Below are positions 17,229-24,620 of a DNA stretch of 64,000 bases, in pieces. The notes beneath the pieces are model-generated. The model was given only the letters and a program-made list of their open reading frames with translations, did not search any database and was not told where the DNA came from. This stretch comes from Lysobacter_I brunescens (lineage in GTDB: Bacteria; Pseudomonadota; Gammaproteobacteria; Xanthomonadales; Xanthomonadaceae), in assembly GCF_042677005.1 (NCBI RefSeq), contig NZ_JBHTIF010000001.1, positions 1,612,001-1,676,000 on the forward strand. The letters run 5' to 3'. How positions within the stretch are numbered: position 1 is the first letter of the stretch; each line of letters begins with the position of its first letter. Position numbers and translations under genes: made by a program.

Positions 17229-17334
17229 ACCGCTGGCCCACAAACATCGTGCAGCCGCATTAAGCGTGCTGAATGCGCGTGCTGCGCGATCCGGTTACGC
17301 TGCGCAACCCGATCGAGCCGCGACAGGTCCTGCC

Positions 17335-17376
17335 ATGAATGTCCTTCCGTCGCGTCTCCCGGCAGACGCCGCATGA
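17335..17376 (+). CDS. Possible 13-codon leader peptide before the BLUF gene
   Basis: ATG at 17335 opens a 13-codon frame (M-N-V-L-P-S-R-L-P-A-D-A-A) whose TGA overlaps the BLUF start codon as ATGA. An ACAGG lies 7-8 nt upstream. This geometry allows translational coupling, but the peptide has no recognisable character and may be chance. Confidence 0.25.
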   Translation: MNVLPSRLPADAA

Positions 17377-17831
17377 CGCAGTTGCACGGCATCGTCTATC
17401 TCAGCACCGGTTTCCCGATGTCCACCGATGAACTGCACGCGATGCTGATCCGTGCGCGCGACTTCAATCGCGAGGTCGGCGTGAGCGGCGTGCTGTTCCA
17501 TCACGCCGGGCGGTTCTTCCAGTATTTCGAGGGCCCGGAGGATGCCGTGGCGCGCGTGCACGACCGAATCCTGCGATCGCCGATGCATCACTCGATCCGG
17601 ATCCTGATGGACGCGCCGATCGAGGAGCGCGCCTTCTCCGACTGGTACATGGGCTTCTGCGAACCGGCGGCCGACGAATTCGAGGCCGTGGCGACGGCGC
17701 AATGGGTCGATGCCATGCCGATCACCCGCACACAGCTGCGCCGCTCAGAGGGCTTGGCCCTGGCGATGTCGTACTGGAGTCGCTGGATCGCCGAACGGCC
17801 GGAGCTGGGCGAGGCCAAGCGCACCGGCTGA
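17373..17831 (+). CDS. BLUF-domain blue-light photoreceptor
   Basis: A 152-residue stand-alone BLUF protein that would bind FAD and sense blue light. The key residues are at the spacing known for AppA: Tyr9 (IVYLS), Asn32 (ARDFN), Gln50 (GRFFQYFEG), and Trp91/Met93 (DWYMGF). A short C-terminal helical cap (about residues 105-145) has no output domain, so it should signal through a protein partner. It follows a Crp/Fnr regulator by 144 bp in the same direction and is convergent with trhA. The partner is unknown; the Crp/Fnr protein is a candidate by position only. Confidence 0.9.
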   Translation: MTQLHGIVYLSTGFPMSTDELHAMLIRARDFNREVGVSGVLFHHAGRFFQYFEGPEDAVARVHDRILRSPMHHSIRILMDAPIEERAFSDWYMGFCEPAADEFEAVATAQWVDAMPITRTQLRRSEGLALAMSYWSRWIAERPELGEAKRTG

Positions 17832-17844
17832 GCCGATGGGCGCG

Positions 17845-18504
17845 TCAGCGCCCCGACAGCACCTGCGCCATCACCGCGATGTAGTGGCAGACGCTGCCGG
17901 CGATGACGAACATGTGCCAGACCGCATGCGAGAACGGCATCTTCGGCCGGTGGTAGAAGACCGTGCCGAGGGTATAGGCGACGCCGCCGCCGAGCAGCCA
18001 GCCGAAGGTCCACGGGTCCAGCGCGCGCATCACCGGTTTCGCGGCGAGGATGATCAGCCAGCCCATCGCGATGTAGACGCCGGTGGAGATCAGCTTGAAG
18101 CGGCCGGTGTAGTGCAGCTTGAAGATCACGCCGAACACCGCCAGCGCCCAGATCGTGCCGAACAGCGTCCAGCCGAGCGGGCCGCGCAGGCCGATGAGGG
18201 TGAAGGGCGTGTAGGTGCCGGCGATCAGCAGGTAGATCGCGCAGTGGTCGAAGACCTTGAGGCGGCCTTTCATCACCGGGTGCTGGATCGCGTGGTACAG
18301 CGTCGACGCGACGTAGAGCAGCAGGAGGGTGATGCCGAACACGATCGCCGCGCTGAGCTGCCAGGCATCGCCGAACAGCGCGGCGAGGGTGATCAGGACA
18401 GCGCCGCCGGCGAGGGCTGCGGCGGCGCCGAGCCCGTGGGTGAGCGCGCTGGCGATTTCCTCGCGCAGGGTGAGGACGTGGTCGTCGTCGTCGGTGAGGC
18501 TCAT
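17845..18504 (-). CDS. trhA: Hemolysin III / TrhA-type membrane protein
   Basis: A 219-residue seven-helix membrane protein of the PAQR/hemolysin III family. Conserved histidines and acidic residues of the metal site are visible: SALTHGLGA, ASTLYHAIQH, FDHCAIYLLIAGTYTP, and HAVWHMFVIAGSVCHY at the end. Bacterial members have been linked to membrane fluidity or energy homeostasis; E. coli YqfA/TrhA is the reference. The start at 18504 gives a full-length family member. It is convergent with the BLUF gene (13 bp between stops). Confidence 0.9.
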   Translation of the reverse strand: MSLTDDDDHVLTLREEIASALTHGLGAAAALAGGAVLITLAALFGDAWQLSAAIVFGITLLLLYVASTLYHAIQHPVMKGRLKVFDHCAIYLLIAGTYTPFTLIGLRGPLGWTLFGTIWALAVFGVIFKLHYTGRFKLISTGVYIAMGWLIILAAKPVMRALDPWTFGWLLGGGVAYTLGTVFYHRPKMPFSHAVWHMFVIAGSVCHYIAVMAQVLSGR

Positions 18505-18574
18505 CCGGTTACCTTCTCCGGTCTGGCGAGTGCAAAGACTCCAAACGCTGCATCGTGCGTGGACATGGCGCGGG

Positions 18575-19063
18575 TCACAGCCGGTTGAGCCGGCGCACGC
18601 GGTTGAGCCGGCGACGGATGCTGCGGTCGTCGTCGAACAGGTATTCCTCGACCTCGACCTGCATGCCGTCTTCCGGCACGAACACCTCGCGCATCGCGTA
18701 CAGCCGTCCGTTGCCCTCGAAAGCGAGCCAGCGCTCGCCGTCGCGCACCACCTTGATCTGCGACACCGAGGGGATGATCGCCTGCAGCGCGTCGCCGTCG
18801 AGTACCTTCGTCGCGATCAGCGCGTCGCGGTGCGCGCGCAGGGCGTCGGCGCGCTGCCGTGTGGCGGCGAGCGCGTTCTCGCGGTCGATGCGGTGGATCG
18901 GTTCGAGCTTCGCCAGCGGCACGCGGGTCACGCGCTTGTCGCGACGCTTGCGGTGGATGTCGAGGACGACCTTGCCCATGTAGGCGTCCTTGTAGTCCAT
19001 GTGCGCGACTTCGCTGCGCTTGCCGTGCAGGTAGTGCCACCACTTGCGGAGTGTGTCGAGCAT
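18575..19063 (-). CDS. Hypothetical protein, weakly ParB-like
   Basis: A 162-residue basic protein of no family I recognise with confidence. The middle and C-terminal parts (REN..., SQIKVVRDGERWLAFEGNGR, LYAMREVF) resemble the V-x-x-x-E/D-G-N-x-R-L-x-A segment of ParB/sulfiredoxin-like folds, a weak match. The protein ends in an Arg/Leu tail (RRRLNRVRRLNRL). ATG 19063 is chosen because the sequence before it is not protein-like. It lies between trhA and a small membrane-protein gene, all on the minus strand. Confidence 0.65.
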   Translation of the reverse strand: MLDTLRKWWHYLHGKRSEVAHMDYKDAYMGKVVLDIHRKRRDKRVTRVPLAKLEPIHRIDRENALAATRQRADALRAHRDALIATKVLDGDALQAIIPSVSQIKVVRDGERWLAFEGNGRLYAMREVFVPEDGMQVEVEEYLFDDDRSIRRRLNRVRRLNRL

Positions 19064-19188
19064 CGATCCTGGTCGTGTGGTCCGGGGGAAGGCGTTGCTG
19101 CGTGTTTCCTGCGTTGCGGTCGCTGCCGGGGCAAGGAAACATCCGGGTTCGCCGGATGTTCCGATGCCTCGACGTCTTCCCGCGAAGG

Positions 19189-19431
19189 TCAGCCGCCTGC
19201 CGCAGCCTGCAGCGCCGACATGTCGGGACGCAGGAGGATGCTGGCGATCACGCCGACGATGACCATGATCAGTGGAATCTTGTTCTCGGCGAAGTTCTTG
19301 ATGCCGTAGTAGAGGGTGTAGATGCCGCAGATGAAGCAGAAGATGCCGTGCAGAGGGCCATCCTTCCTGAAGGCATTGACGGTGATCCAGATGACCCCGG
19401 CCAGCGTGACGAGCGATGCAAGCCAATACAT
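19189..19431 (-). CDS. Small two- to three-helix membrane protein
   Basis: An 80-residue hydrophobic protein with helices at about residues 3-18, 28-44 and 52-68 (WLASLVTLAGVIWITVNAF, GIFCFICGIYTLYYGI, IPLIMVIVGVIASILL). The function is unknown. GGGGAGA lies about 10 nt upstream of the ATG. It could be a small envelope protein; the neighbours give no clear link. Confidence 0.65.
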   Translation of the reverse strand: MYWLASLVTLAGVIWITVNAFRKDGPLHGIFCFICGIYTLYYGIKNFAENKIPLIMVIVGVIASILLRPDMSALQAAAGG

Positions 19432-19521
19432 GTGCGTCTCCCCAGTGTGCCCCGGGAACGGAGCGCCACTAAGGTAGCCGAAGCTGCGTGCGGGCGTGAA
19501 GCCGTGGCGGGGCAGGGCGGG

Positions 19522-21138
19522 TCAGTCGATGCTCACCGCGTGCGCGTGCTCGCGGGTGGCCAGGAAGGTCACCGCCGGGGCGCGCTCCTGGGCGAGCTGC
19601 AGATTGACCCGGGTCGGGGCGAGGTAGACCAGTTGGCCGGCGGCGTCGAGCGCGAGGTTCATCGCGTTCTTGTCGCGGAATTCCTCCAGCTTCTTCGCGT
19701 CGTCGCAGCGGATCCAGCGCGCGGTGGCGACCTGGACCTGCTCGAACGAGGCGTCGACGCCATATTCGTCCTTCAGCCGGTAGGCCACCACGTCGAACTG
19801 CAGCACGCCGACCGCGCCGAGGATCAGGTCGTTGCTCATCAGCGGACGGAAGAACTGGGTCGCGCCTTCCTCGGAGAGCTGCGCCAGGCCCTTCTGCAGC
19901 TGCTTGAGCTTGAGCGGATCGCGCAGGCGCGCGCGGCGGAAGAGTTCGGGCGCGAAGTTCGGGATGCCGGTGAACGACAGGTTCTCGCCTTCGGTGAAGC
20001 TGTCGCCGATCGAGATGGTGCCGTGGTTGTGGATGCCGATCACGTCGCCGGGAAACGCGCTTTCCGCGATCTCTCGATCGCTGGCCATGAAGGTCAGCGC
20101 ATTGGCGAGCTTGATCTCCTTGCCGGTGCGCGGATGGAAGGCCTTCATGCCGGCCTCGAACTTGCCCGAACAGATGCGCATGAACGCGACGCGGTCGCGG
20201 TGCATCGGGTCCATGTTGGCCTGGATCTTGAACACGAAGCCGGTGAGCTTCGCTTCGTCGGCAGCGACATCGCGGCCGGTGGTCGCGCGCGGGCGCGGCG
20301 CGGGCGCGTGTTCGACGAAGAAATCGAGCAGCGGTTGCACGCCGAAATTGTTGACGCCGGAGCCGAAGAACACCGGCGCCTGCTTGCCGGCGAGGTAGGC
20401 CTCGCGGTCGAAGGGATGGCTGGCGCCCTGCACCAGCTCCAGCTGGTCGCGCAGCTCGGCCAGCATCTCCGCGCCGATGCGCTCCTCCACGCCGGGTGCG
20501 TCCAGCGAGGCGAAGATCGTCGAATCCTGGCGGGTGAAGTTGCGGCCGGGTTCGTACAGATGCACTTCGCCGCTGACCAGGTGGACCACGCCCTTGAGCC
20601 GCTGGCCCATGCCGATCGGCCAGGTCACCGGCGCGCACTGGATGCCGAGCACGGACTCGATCTCGTCGAGCAGGTCGATCGGATCCTTGCCTTCGCGGTC
20701 GAGCTTGTTGATGAAGGTCATGATCGGCGTATCGCGCAGGCGGCACACCTCCATCAGCTTGATCGTGCGCTCCTCGACGCCCTTCGCGACGTCGATGACC
20801 ATCAGCGCCGAGTCCACGGCGGTGAGCACGCGGTAGGTGTCTTCGCCGAAGTCGGCGTGGCCGGGGGTGTCGAGCAGGTTGACGATCCGGCCTTCGTACG
20901 GGAACTGCATCACCGAGGAGGTGACCGAGATGCCGCGCTCCTTTTCCAGCGCCATCCAGTCCGAGGTGGCATGCCGGGCGGCCTTGCGGCCCTTGACCGA
21001 GCCGGCCATCTGGATCGCGCCGCCGAATAGCAGCAGCTTCTCGGTCAGCGTGGTCTTGCCGGCGTCGGGATGGGAAATGATCGCGAACGTGCGGCGGCGG
21101 GCGGCCTCGCGGGCGACTTCGGTCAGGACTTCGGACAT
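19522..21138 (-). CDS. prfC: Peptide chain release factor 3
   Basis: A 538-residue translational GTPase that recycles RF1/RF2 from the ribosome after termination. G motifs are all present: ISHPDAGKTTLTEKLL (G1), the switch KERGISVTSSVMQF (G2), DTPGHADFGEDTYR (G3) and TFINKLDREGKD (G4), followed by the RF3-type C-terminal domains. The length is close to the E. coli protein (529). The frame is open upstream to 21249, but MSEVLTEVAREAARRR at 21138 is the family start. The sequence before it is a repeat-rich intergenic region shared with divergent tag. Confidence 0.97.
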   Translation of the reverse strand: MSEVLTEVAREAARRRTFAIISHPDAGKTTLTEKLLLFGGAIQMAGSVKGRKAARHATSDWMALEKERGISVTSSVMQFPYEGRIVNLLDTPGHADFGEDTYRVLTAVDSALMVIDVAKGVEERTIKLMEVCRLRDTPIMTFINKLDREGKDPIDLLDEIESVLGIQCAPVTWPIGMGQRLKGVVHLVSGEVHLYEPGRNFTRQDSTIFASLDAPGVEERIGAEMLAELRDQLELVQGASHPFDREAYLAGKQAPVFFGSGVNNFGVQPLLDFFVEHAPAPRPRATTGRDVAADEAKLTGFVFKIQANMDPMHRDRVAFMRICSGKFEAGMKAFHPRTGKEIKLANALTFMASDREIAESAFPGDVIGIHNHGTISIGDSFTEGENLSFTGIPNFAPELFRRARLRDPLKLKQLQKGLAQLSEEGATQFFRPLMSNDLILGAVGVLQFDVVAYRLKDEYGVDASFEQVQVATARWIRCDDAKKLEEFRDKNAMNLALDAAGQLVYLAPTRVNLQLAQERAPAVTFLATREHAHAVSID

Positions 21139-21205
21139 GGCGGGATCGGCGCTGTGGGGCGCCCGGGGAGCGAAGGGAAGGGCGGGATTATAGCGGTTGC
21201 CTGCT

Positions 21206-21230
21206 CCCTCCCCCGCGTGCGGGGGGAGGG
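21206..21230. repeat. GC hairpin repeat between prfC and tag
   Basis: CCCTCCCCCGC (21206-21216) faces GCGGGGGGAGGG (21219-21230), an 11-bp stem with one bulged G. TTGGGGTGGGGGC follows. It looks like a dispersed intergenic hairpin of this family of genomes; copy number cannot be judged from one window. Confidence 0.55.
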
Positions 21231-21260
21231 TTGGGGTGGGGGCGACCACCCTCCGGGCAC

Positions 21261-21330
21261 CCGTAGAGCGGAGCTTGCTCCGCTCCCCAGGCTCCTGAAG
21301 GGTCGGAGCGGAGCAAGCTCCGCTCTACGG
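21261..21330. repeat. Paired palindromic repeat, 26-bp perfect arms
   Basis: Arms 21261-21286 and 21305-21330 are exact reverse complements with an 18-bp spacer. Each arm contains its own inner palindrome GAGCGGAGC/GCTCCGCTC. A close relative lies at 37704-37776. The arrangement (two head-to-head palindromes) is that of REP/BIME elements. Confidence 0.85.
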
Positions 21331-21366
21331 ACACGGGCTGTCAGCAGGCGGCAGTATCCTGTCCGG

Positions 21367-21915
21367 ATGAGCACCTACTGCGACTTCGCCCCCGGCCACC
21401 CCGTCCACGGGCCCTACCACGACCACGAGTACGGGGTGCCGACCCGCGACGAGGCCGCCCTGTTCGAGCGCCTGATCCTGGAGATCAACCAGGCCGGGCT
21501 GAGCTGGGAGACCATCCTGAAGAAGCGCGAGGGCTTCCGCCTCGCCTACGACGGGTTCGATGTCGACACGGTGGCCGCCTATGGCGAAGAGGATCGGCTG
21601 CGCCTGCTGGCCGACGCCGGGATCATCCGCAACCGGCTGAAGGTGAACGCGGCGATCCACAACGCTCAGGTGATCCAAACCTTCCGCGACTCCCACGGCG
21701 GCTTCGCCGATTGGCTCGACGCCCACGTCCTGCTCGACGGTGCGCCGCGCGACAAGGCCGCCTGGGTGAAGCTGTTCGGCAAGACCTTCCGCTTCACCGG
21801 CGGCGAGATCGTCGGCGAGTTCCTGATGAGTCTCGGCTACCTGCCCGGCGCGCACCGCGCGGATTGCCCGGCGTTCAAGCGGATCGCGAAGCTGAAGCCG
21901 GTGTGGATGAGATAG
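21367..21915 (+). CDS. tag: DNA-3-methyladenine glycosylase I
   Basis: A 182-residue base-excision enzyme that removes 3-methyladenine from alkylated DNA. The structural zinc ligands of the family are all present: Cys5 and His18 at the N-terminus (TYCDF; YHDHEYGVP) and His163/Cys167 near the C-terminus (HRADC). GLSWETILKKREGFRLAYDG is the characteristic helix-hairpin-helix region. The start ATG 21367 gives a full-length protein (E. coli Tag is 187). It is divergent from prfC across repeats and 6 bp before a small orphan gene. Confidence 0.94.
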   Translation: MSTYCDFAPGHPVHGPYHDHEYGVPTRDEAALFERLILEINQAGLSWETILKKREGFRLAYDGFDVDTVAAYGEEDRLRLLADAGIIRNRLKVNAAIHNAQVIQTFRDSHGGFADWLDAHVLLDGAPRDKAAWVKLFGKTFRFTGGEIVGEFLMSLGYLPGAHRADCPAFKRIAKLKPVWMR

Positions 21916-21921
21916 GCCCCT

Positions 21922-22236
21922 ATGGCAGTAGTCCAGCGCATCTCTGATCTTTTCAAGCCAGAACCGGCCCAATGGGGATTCCGGGGCGATCCGTATCTGT
22001 GGGAGGAGATGGCATCGGTGCTCTCCGATGTTCCTCTCCCGCCAACGGAGGCGCAGTTCAGTGCGTTGATCGAGGAGACGTTCTCGCGCTTGGTCGGTTC
22101 CTCGCTGGACTCATCGGCATCCTCTGTGTTCGTAGCGCGCTACAGCCACGGGGGTATGTCGTCCGGCCACGTCAGTCTCGCCTTCTCGCAAGAAACCGGC
22201 CTTCCACTGTTGCGGTCTCGCTATGTCGGGGGCTGA
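21922..22236 (+). CDS. Hypothetical 104-residue protein
   Basis: A 104-residue protein I cannot assign to a function. It contains PAQWGFRGDPYLWEEMASVL near the N-terminus and GGMSSGHVSLAFSQETGLPLL near the end. Similar short proteins with a W-G-x-R-G-D-P-Y-L-W-E segment are, as far as I recall, scattered in proteobacteria without known role. It starts 6 bp after tag and has somewhat lower G+C than its neighbours. It may be an antitoxin- or immunity-type orphan, which is speculation. Confidence 0.6.
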   Translation: MAVVQRISDLFKPEPAQWGFRGDPYLWEEMASVLSDVPLPPTEAQFSALIEETFSRLVGSSLDSSASSVFVARYSHGGMSSGHVSLAFSQETGLPLLRSRYVGG

Positions 22237-22343
22237 CAATCCACTCAGGCCGAAGCCGCTTCACGGCTCGGGTTAATTCAGGCGACAGGATGCGCCCGCC
22301 GTCTGCATCGCCGGCATGAAAAGCCGGTGCGATGAATCAGCCC

Positions 22344-23186
22344 CTATTGCGCGGCGTCGCCGGACGTTTGTGCGGGTGTCGTCACCGCCTCGCTGAACCG
22401 CAAAATCCCCTGCGGGCCGAACATGCGGAACGGGATCGATTCGAGTGACAGGCCGCGATTGACCTGCACCACGAAGTGCAGGTGCGGGCCGGCGCTGAAG
22501 CCGGTGTTGCCGGACAGGCCGATGGCGTCGCCACGGCGCACGGGCTGGCCGATCCGCACGCGCACACCGTCCTGCCTGAGATGTGCGTACAGCGCCATCG
22601 TGCCGTCGTCGTGGAGGATGCGGACGTAGTTTGCGCGGCCGGCATCGGTGGCGCTGCGGCCGGTCGCGTCGAAGCCGCTTTCGATGTCCATCACGGTGCC
22701 GGCGCGTGCGGCGAGCACGGGCGTGCCTTCGTCGACCGCGAAATCCACGGCGTGCCGGTTCTCGGCATCGCGATGGCTGTGCTGGCCGCCCCAGCTTTGC
22801 GTGATGTGCAGTTCGCGCGTGCCGAGCGGATAGCCGTATTCGACATCGCGCGGCTTCGCGTTGGGCGAGCCCGGCACCATGCGCAGCTGCAGTGCCGTGG
22901 CGGGCATGGTTTGCAGGCGGGTGATCACGCGGCGGTCGTAGGCGGGCAGCACGGCGCGTGCGGGCAGGGCAGGCACCGCCGCCGGCGCGCGTCGGCCCTC
23001 GGGGGCCGACAGCAGCACTTCGACCGGCCCGGCCAGGCGGTTGTCGGCGCGGGCTTCCACGCCGTCGCCGGTGTCGCTCAGGCGCAGGAAGACGCGCGCG
23101 TCATCGTCGTCCGCCTGCGCGGCGACGCAGGCGAAGGAAACGAGCGCCCCCAGCAGTCCCGTCAGGATGGCGCTGGCGGCACGCAT
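22344..23186 (-). CDS. Secreted M23-family metallopeptidase
   Basis: A 280-residue periplasmic or secreted protein with a signal peptide (cut near CVAAQA-DDDD) and a C-terminal LytM/M23 domain. Zinc ligands are the His/Asp of NRHAVDFAVDEG and the last His of GPHLHF; the catalytic His is in YAHL. The motif GNTGFSAGPHLHF is intact, so hydrolysis of peptidoglycan cross-links is likely. The N-terminal part is a beta-rich pro-domain-like segment. It follows a secreted propeller gene by 7 bp in the same direction. Confidence 0.92.
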   Translation of the reverse strand: MRAASAILTGLLGALVSFACVAAQADDDDARVFLRLSDTGDGVEARADNRLAGPVEVLLSAPEGRRAPAAVPALPARAVLPAYDRRVITRLQTMPATALQLRMVPGSPNAKPRDVEYGYPLGTRELHITQSWGGQHSHRDAENRHAVDFAVDEGTPVLAARAGTVMDIESGFDATGRSATDAGRANYVRILHDDGTMALYAHLRQDGVRVRIGQPVRRGDAIGLSGNTGFSAGPHLHFVVQVNRGLSLESIPFRMFGPQGILRFSEAVTTPAQTSGDAAQ

Positions 23187-23193
23187 GCGGGGA

Positions 23194-24294
23194 TCAGCGG
23201 CAGTTGCGGTCGAGCTTGAGCGCGGCGATCACGTCGCGCAGGTCGAACGCTGCGACCGACTTGTCGGCATGCACGGCGTACAAAGCGCCGCTGGGGAACC
23301 GGGTGTTGCCTTCGCTGCGCAGCGCGATGCCGTCGGTGGTCGCGACCGTGCGGCCGGTGATGCTGCCCACCCGCCTCAGCGTCTTGCGGTCGAAGACATG
23401 GAAGACCGTCAGCGGCGCCAACTGGTCGACGGACACCCAGTAGCCCTTGCCGCGACGGCAGCTCCACAGCGCGACGCCTTCGGCCTCGAACGAGAAGGTG
23501 TCCTCGGGCAGCTGCCGGCCGGTCGCCTTGCCCGCGAGCGTGTATTCGCGCAGCGTCGATTTCGGGTGGTATTCGTCTGCGATCAGCAGGCGGTTGTGCG
23601 CCGGATCGCCGGCGATGGACTCGACGATGCGCAGCGCGTCGCGCTCTCCGGTGTCGCCGAAGTGGCCGCGGGCTTCGGCGCGCACGCTGCTGTTCGCGTC
23701 GAACGTCAGTCGGTAGCGGCGCACGCGCTGGTCCAGCTCCGCCATCGGCGGCAGTTTGTCGAAGCGCTCGCCGTACATGAAGCTGTCGGTGACGTAGAGA
23801 TCGGCGCCGCCGCCGTCGGCATCGGGATTGAGCCACAGGCCGTAGGGCGCGCGCAGTTCGTCTCCGCCGAAGCTGGCGACCGGGGCGAAGTCCGGCAGCG
23901 ACAGCACCTGGATGCGGCGGTTGTCGCGTTCGACCACGAACAGGCGGTCGCCGAGCACGGCGATGCCGTTGGGGCGCTTGAACTGGCCGGGCAGGCTGCC
24001 CTTGTCGCCGACCGCGCGGAGGCGCTCGCCGGTATCGGCGTCGAAGACGACGAGCTGGTGGCTGGACTTGGCGGTGGCGATCAGCCAGGTCCGTCCGTCG
24101 GGATGGCGCCAGGTCGCGAGGGAGTCCAGTTCGTCGCCGGGCGATTCGGGCGAGACATACGCCTCGGTCACGACGATCGGTGCGGAATGGGGCGCGGTGG
24201 CGGTGCGCGGTGCTGTGGCGGGGCCGGCTGCGGCGAATCCTGTCGCGCAGAGGAGCAGGCCGGCCGCGATGAAGCTGCGGTGGGTCGTAGGCAT
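23194..24294 (-). CDS. Secreted beta-propeller, phytase/NHL-like
   Basis: A 366-residue protein with a signal peptide (cut near GFAAA-GPAT). Repeated blade-like segments are visible: HQLVVFDADTGERLRAVG, RPNGIAVLGDRLFVVERDN, YGLWLNPDADGGGADLYVTD, FEAEGVALWSCRRGKGYWVS, and DGIALRSEGNTRF. This layout matches bacterial phytase-like or NHL propellers, and a phosphoesterase role is possible but unproven. ATG 24294 is preferred to a GTG two codons upstream. It is likely co-transcribed with the M23 peptidase 7 bp downstream and is divergent from the met operon. Confidence 0.75.
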   Translation of the reverse strand: MPTTHRSFIAAGLLLCATGFAAAGPATAPRTATAPHSAPIVVTEAYVSPESPGDELDSLATWRHPDGRTWLIATAKSSHQLVVFDADTGERLRAVGDKGSLPGQFKRPNGIAVLGDRLFVVERDNRRIQVLSLPDFAPVASFGGDELRAPYGLWLNPDADGGGADLYVTDSFMYGERFDKLPPMAELDQRVRRYRLTFDANSSVRAEARGHFGDTGERDALRIVESIAGDPAHNRLLIADEYHPKSTLREYTLAGKATGRQLPEDTFSFEAEGVALWSCRRGKGYWVSVDQLAPLTVFHVFDRKTLRRVGSITGRTVATTDGIALRSEGNTRFPSGALYAVHADKSVAAFDLRDVIAALKLDRNCR

Positions 24295-24368
24295 GTCCAC
24301 GAGTATCGACGAACAGGGGCGCGGATGGACAGCGGCTTATGAAATATCGTTCTATGCGGATGAAGCGA

Positions 24369-24396
24369 TTGACATGCTGCGGCGCAGCGCTATCCT
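24369..24396 (+). promoter_or_regulatory. Promoter of the met operon
   Basis: A perfect -35 TTGACA (24369-24374) and -10 TATCCT (24391-24396) are separated by 16 bp. The expected start near 24403 coincides with the first base-paired element of the riboswitch, which supports both calls. Confidence 0.8.
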
Positions 24397-24403
24397 GTGC
24401 GCA

Positions 24404-24530
24404 TCCATCAAGACCGGCTGAGGGACAGGCCCTTTGAAGCCGGGGCAACCTGTTGGTACCGACCGCGACGCGGACGGGACTATGAAGGTGCCAATTCCTG
24501 CGGGGACCCTGTGTCCGCCGTGAAGATGGT
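24404..24530 (+). promoter_or_regulatory. SAM-I riboswitch aptamer
   Basis: Conserved blocks of the S-box class appear in order: ATCAAGA, GAGGGA, GGCCC...GAAGCC, GGGGCAACC, then GGTGCCAATTCCTGC and GAAGATGG. Helix P1 closes as CCATC (24405-24409) with GATGG (24525-24529). S-adenosylmethionine binding turns off methionine synthesis genes; here the next gene is metX. The transcription start predicted by the promoter falls at the 5' edge of the aptamer. Confidence 0.93.
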
Positions 24531-24537
24531 TGTGCGT

Positions 24538-24616
24538 GACGGTCCCGTCGGGACCGTCGTCGACAACGACTCTCCGGTCTCCCCGCGGCCTCTGATGGCC
24601 CCATCCACGGAGACCG
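24538..24616 (+). promoter_or_regulatory. Riboswitch expression platform sequestering the metX ribosome binding site
   Basis: A first hairpin pairs GACGGTCCC (24538-24546) with GGGACCGTC (24550-24558) but lacks a T tract, so it is not a normal terminator. Then CGGTCTCC (24575-24582) is fully complementary to GGAGACCG (24609-24616), which contains the metX Shine-Dalgarno GGAG. GGGGACC (24502-24508) inside the aptamer P4 could instead pair with GGTCTCC, releasing it. Translational control is the simplest reading. Confidence 0.65.
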
Positions 24617-24620
24617 CGCC

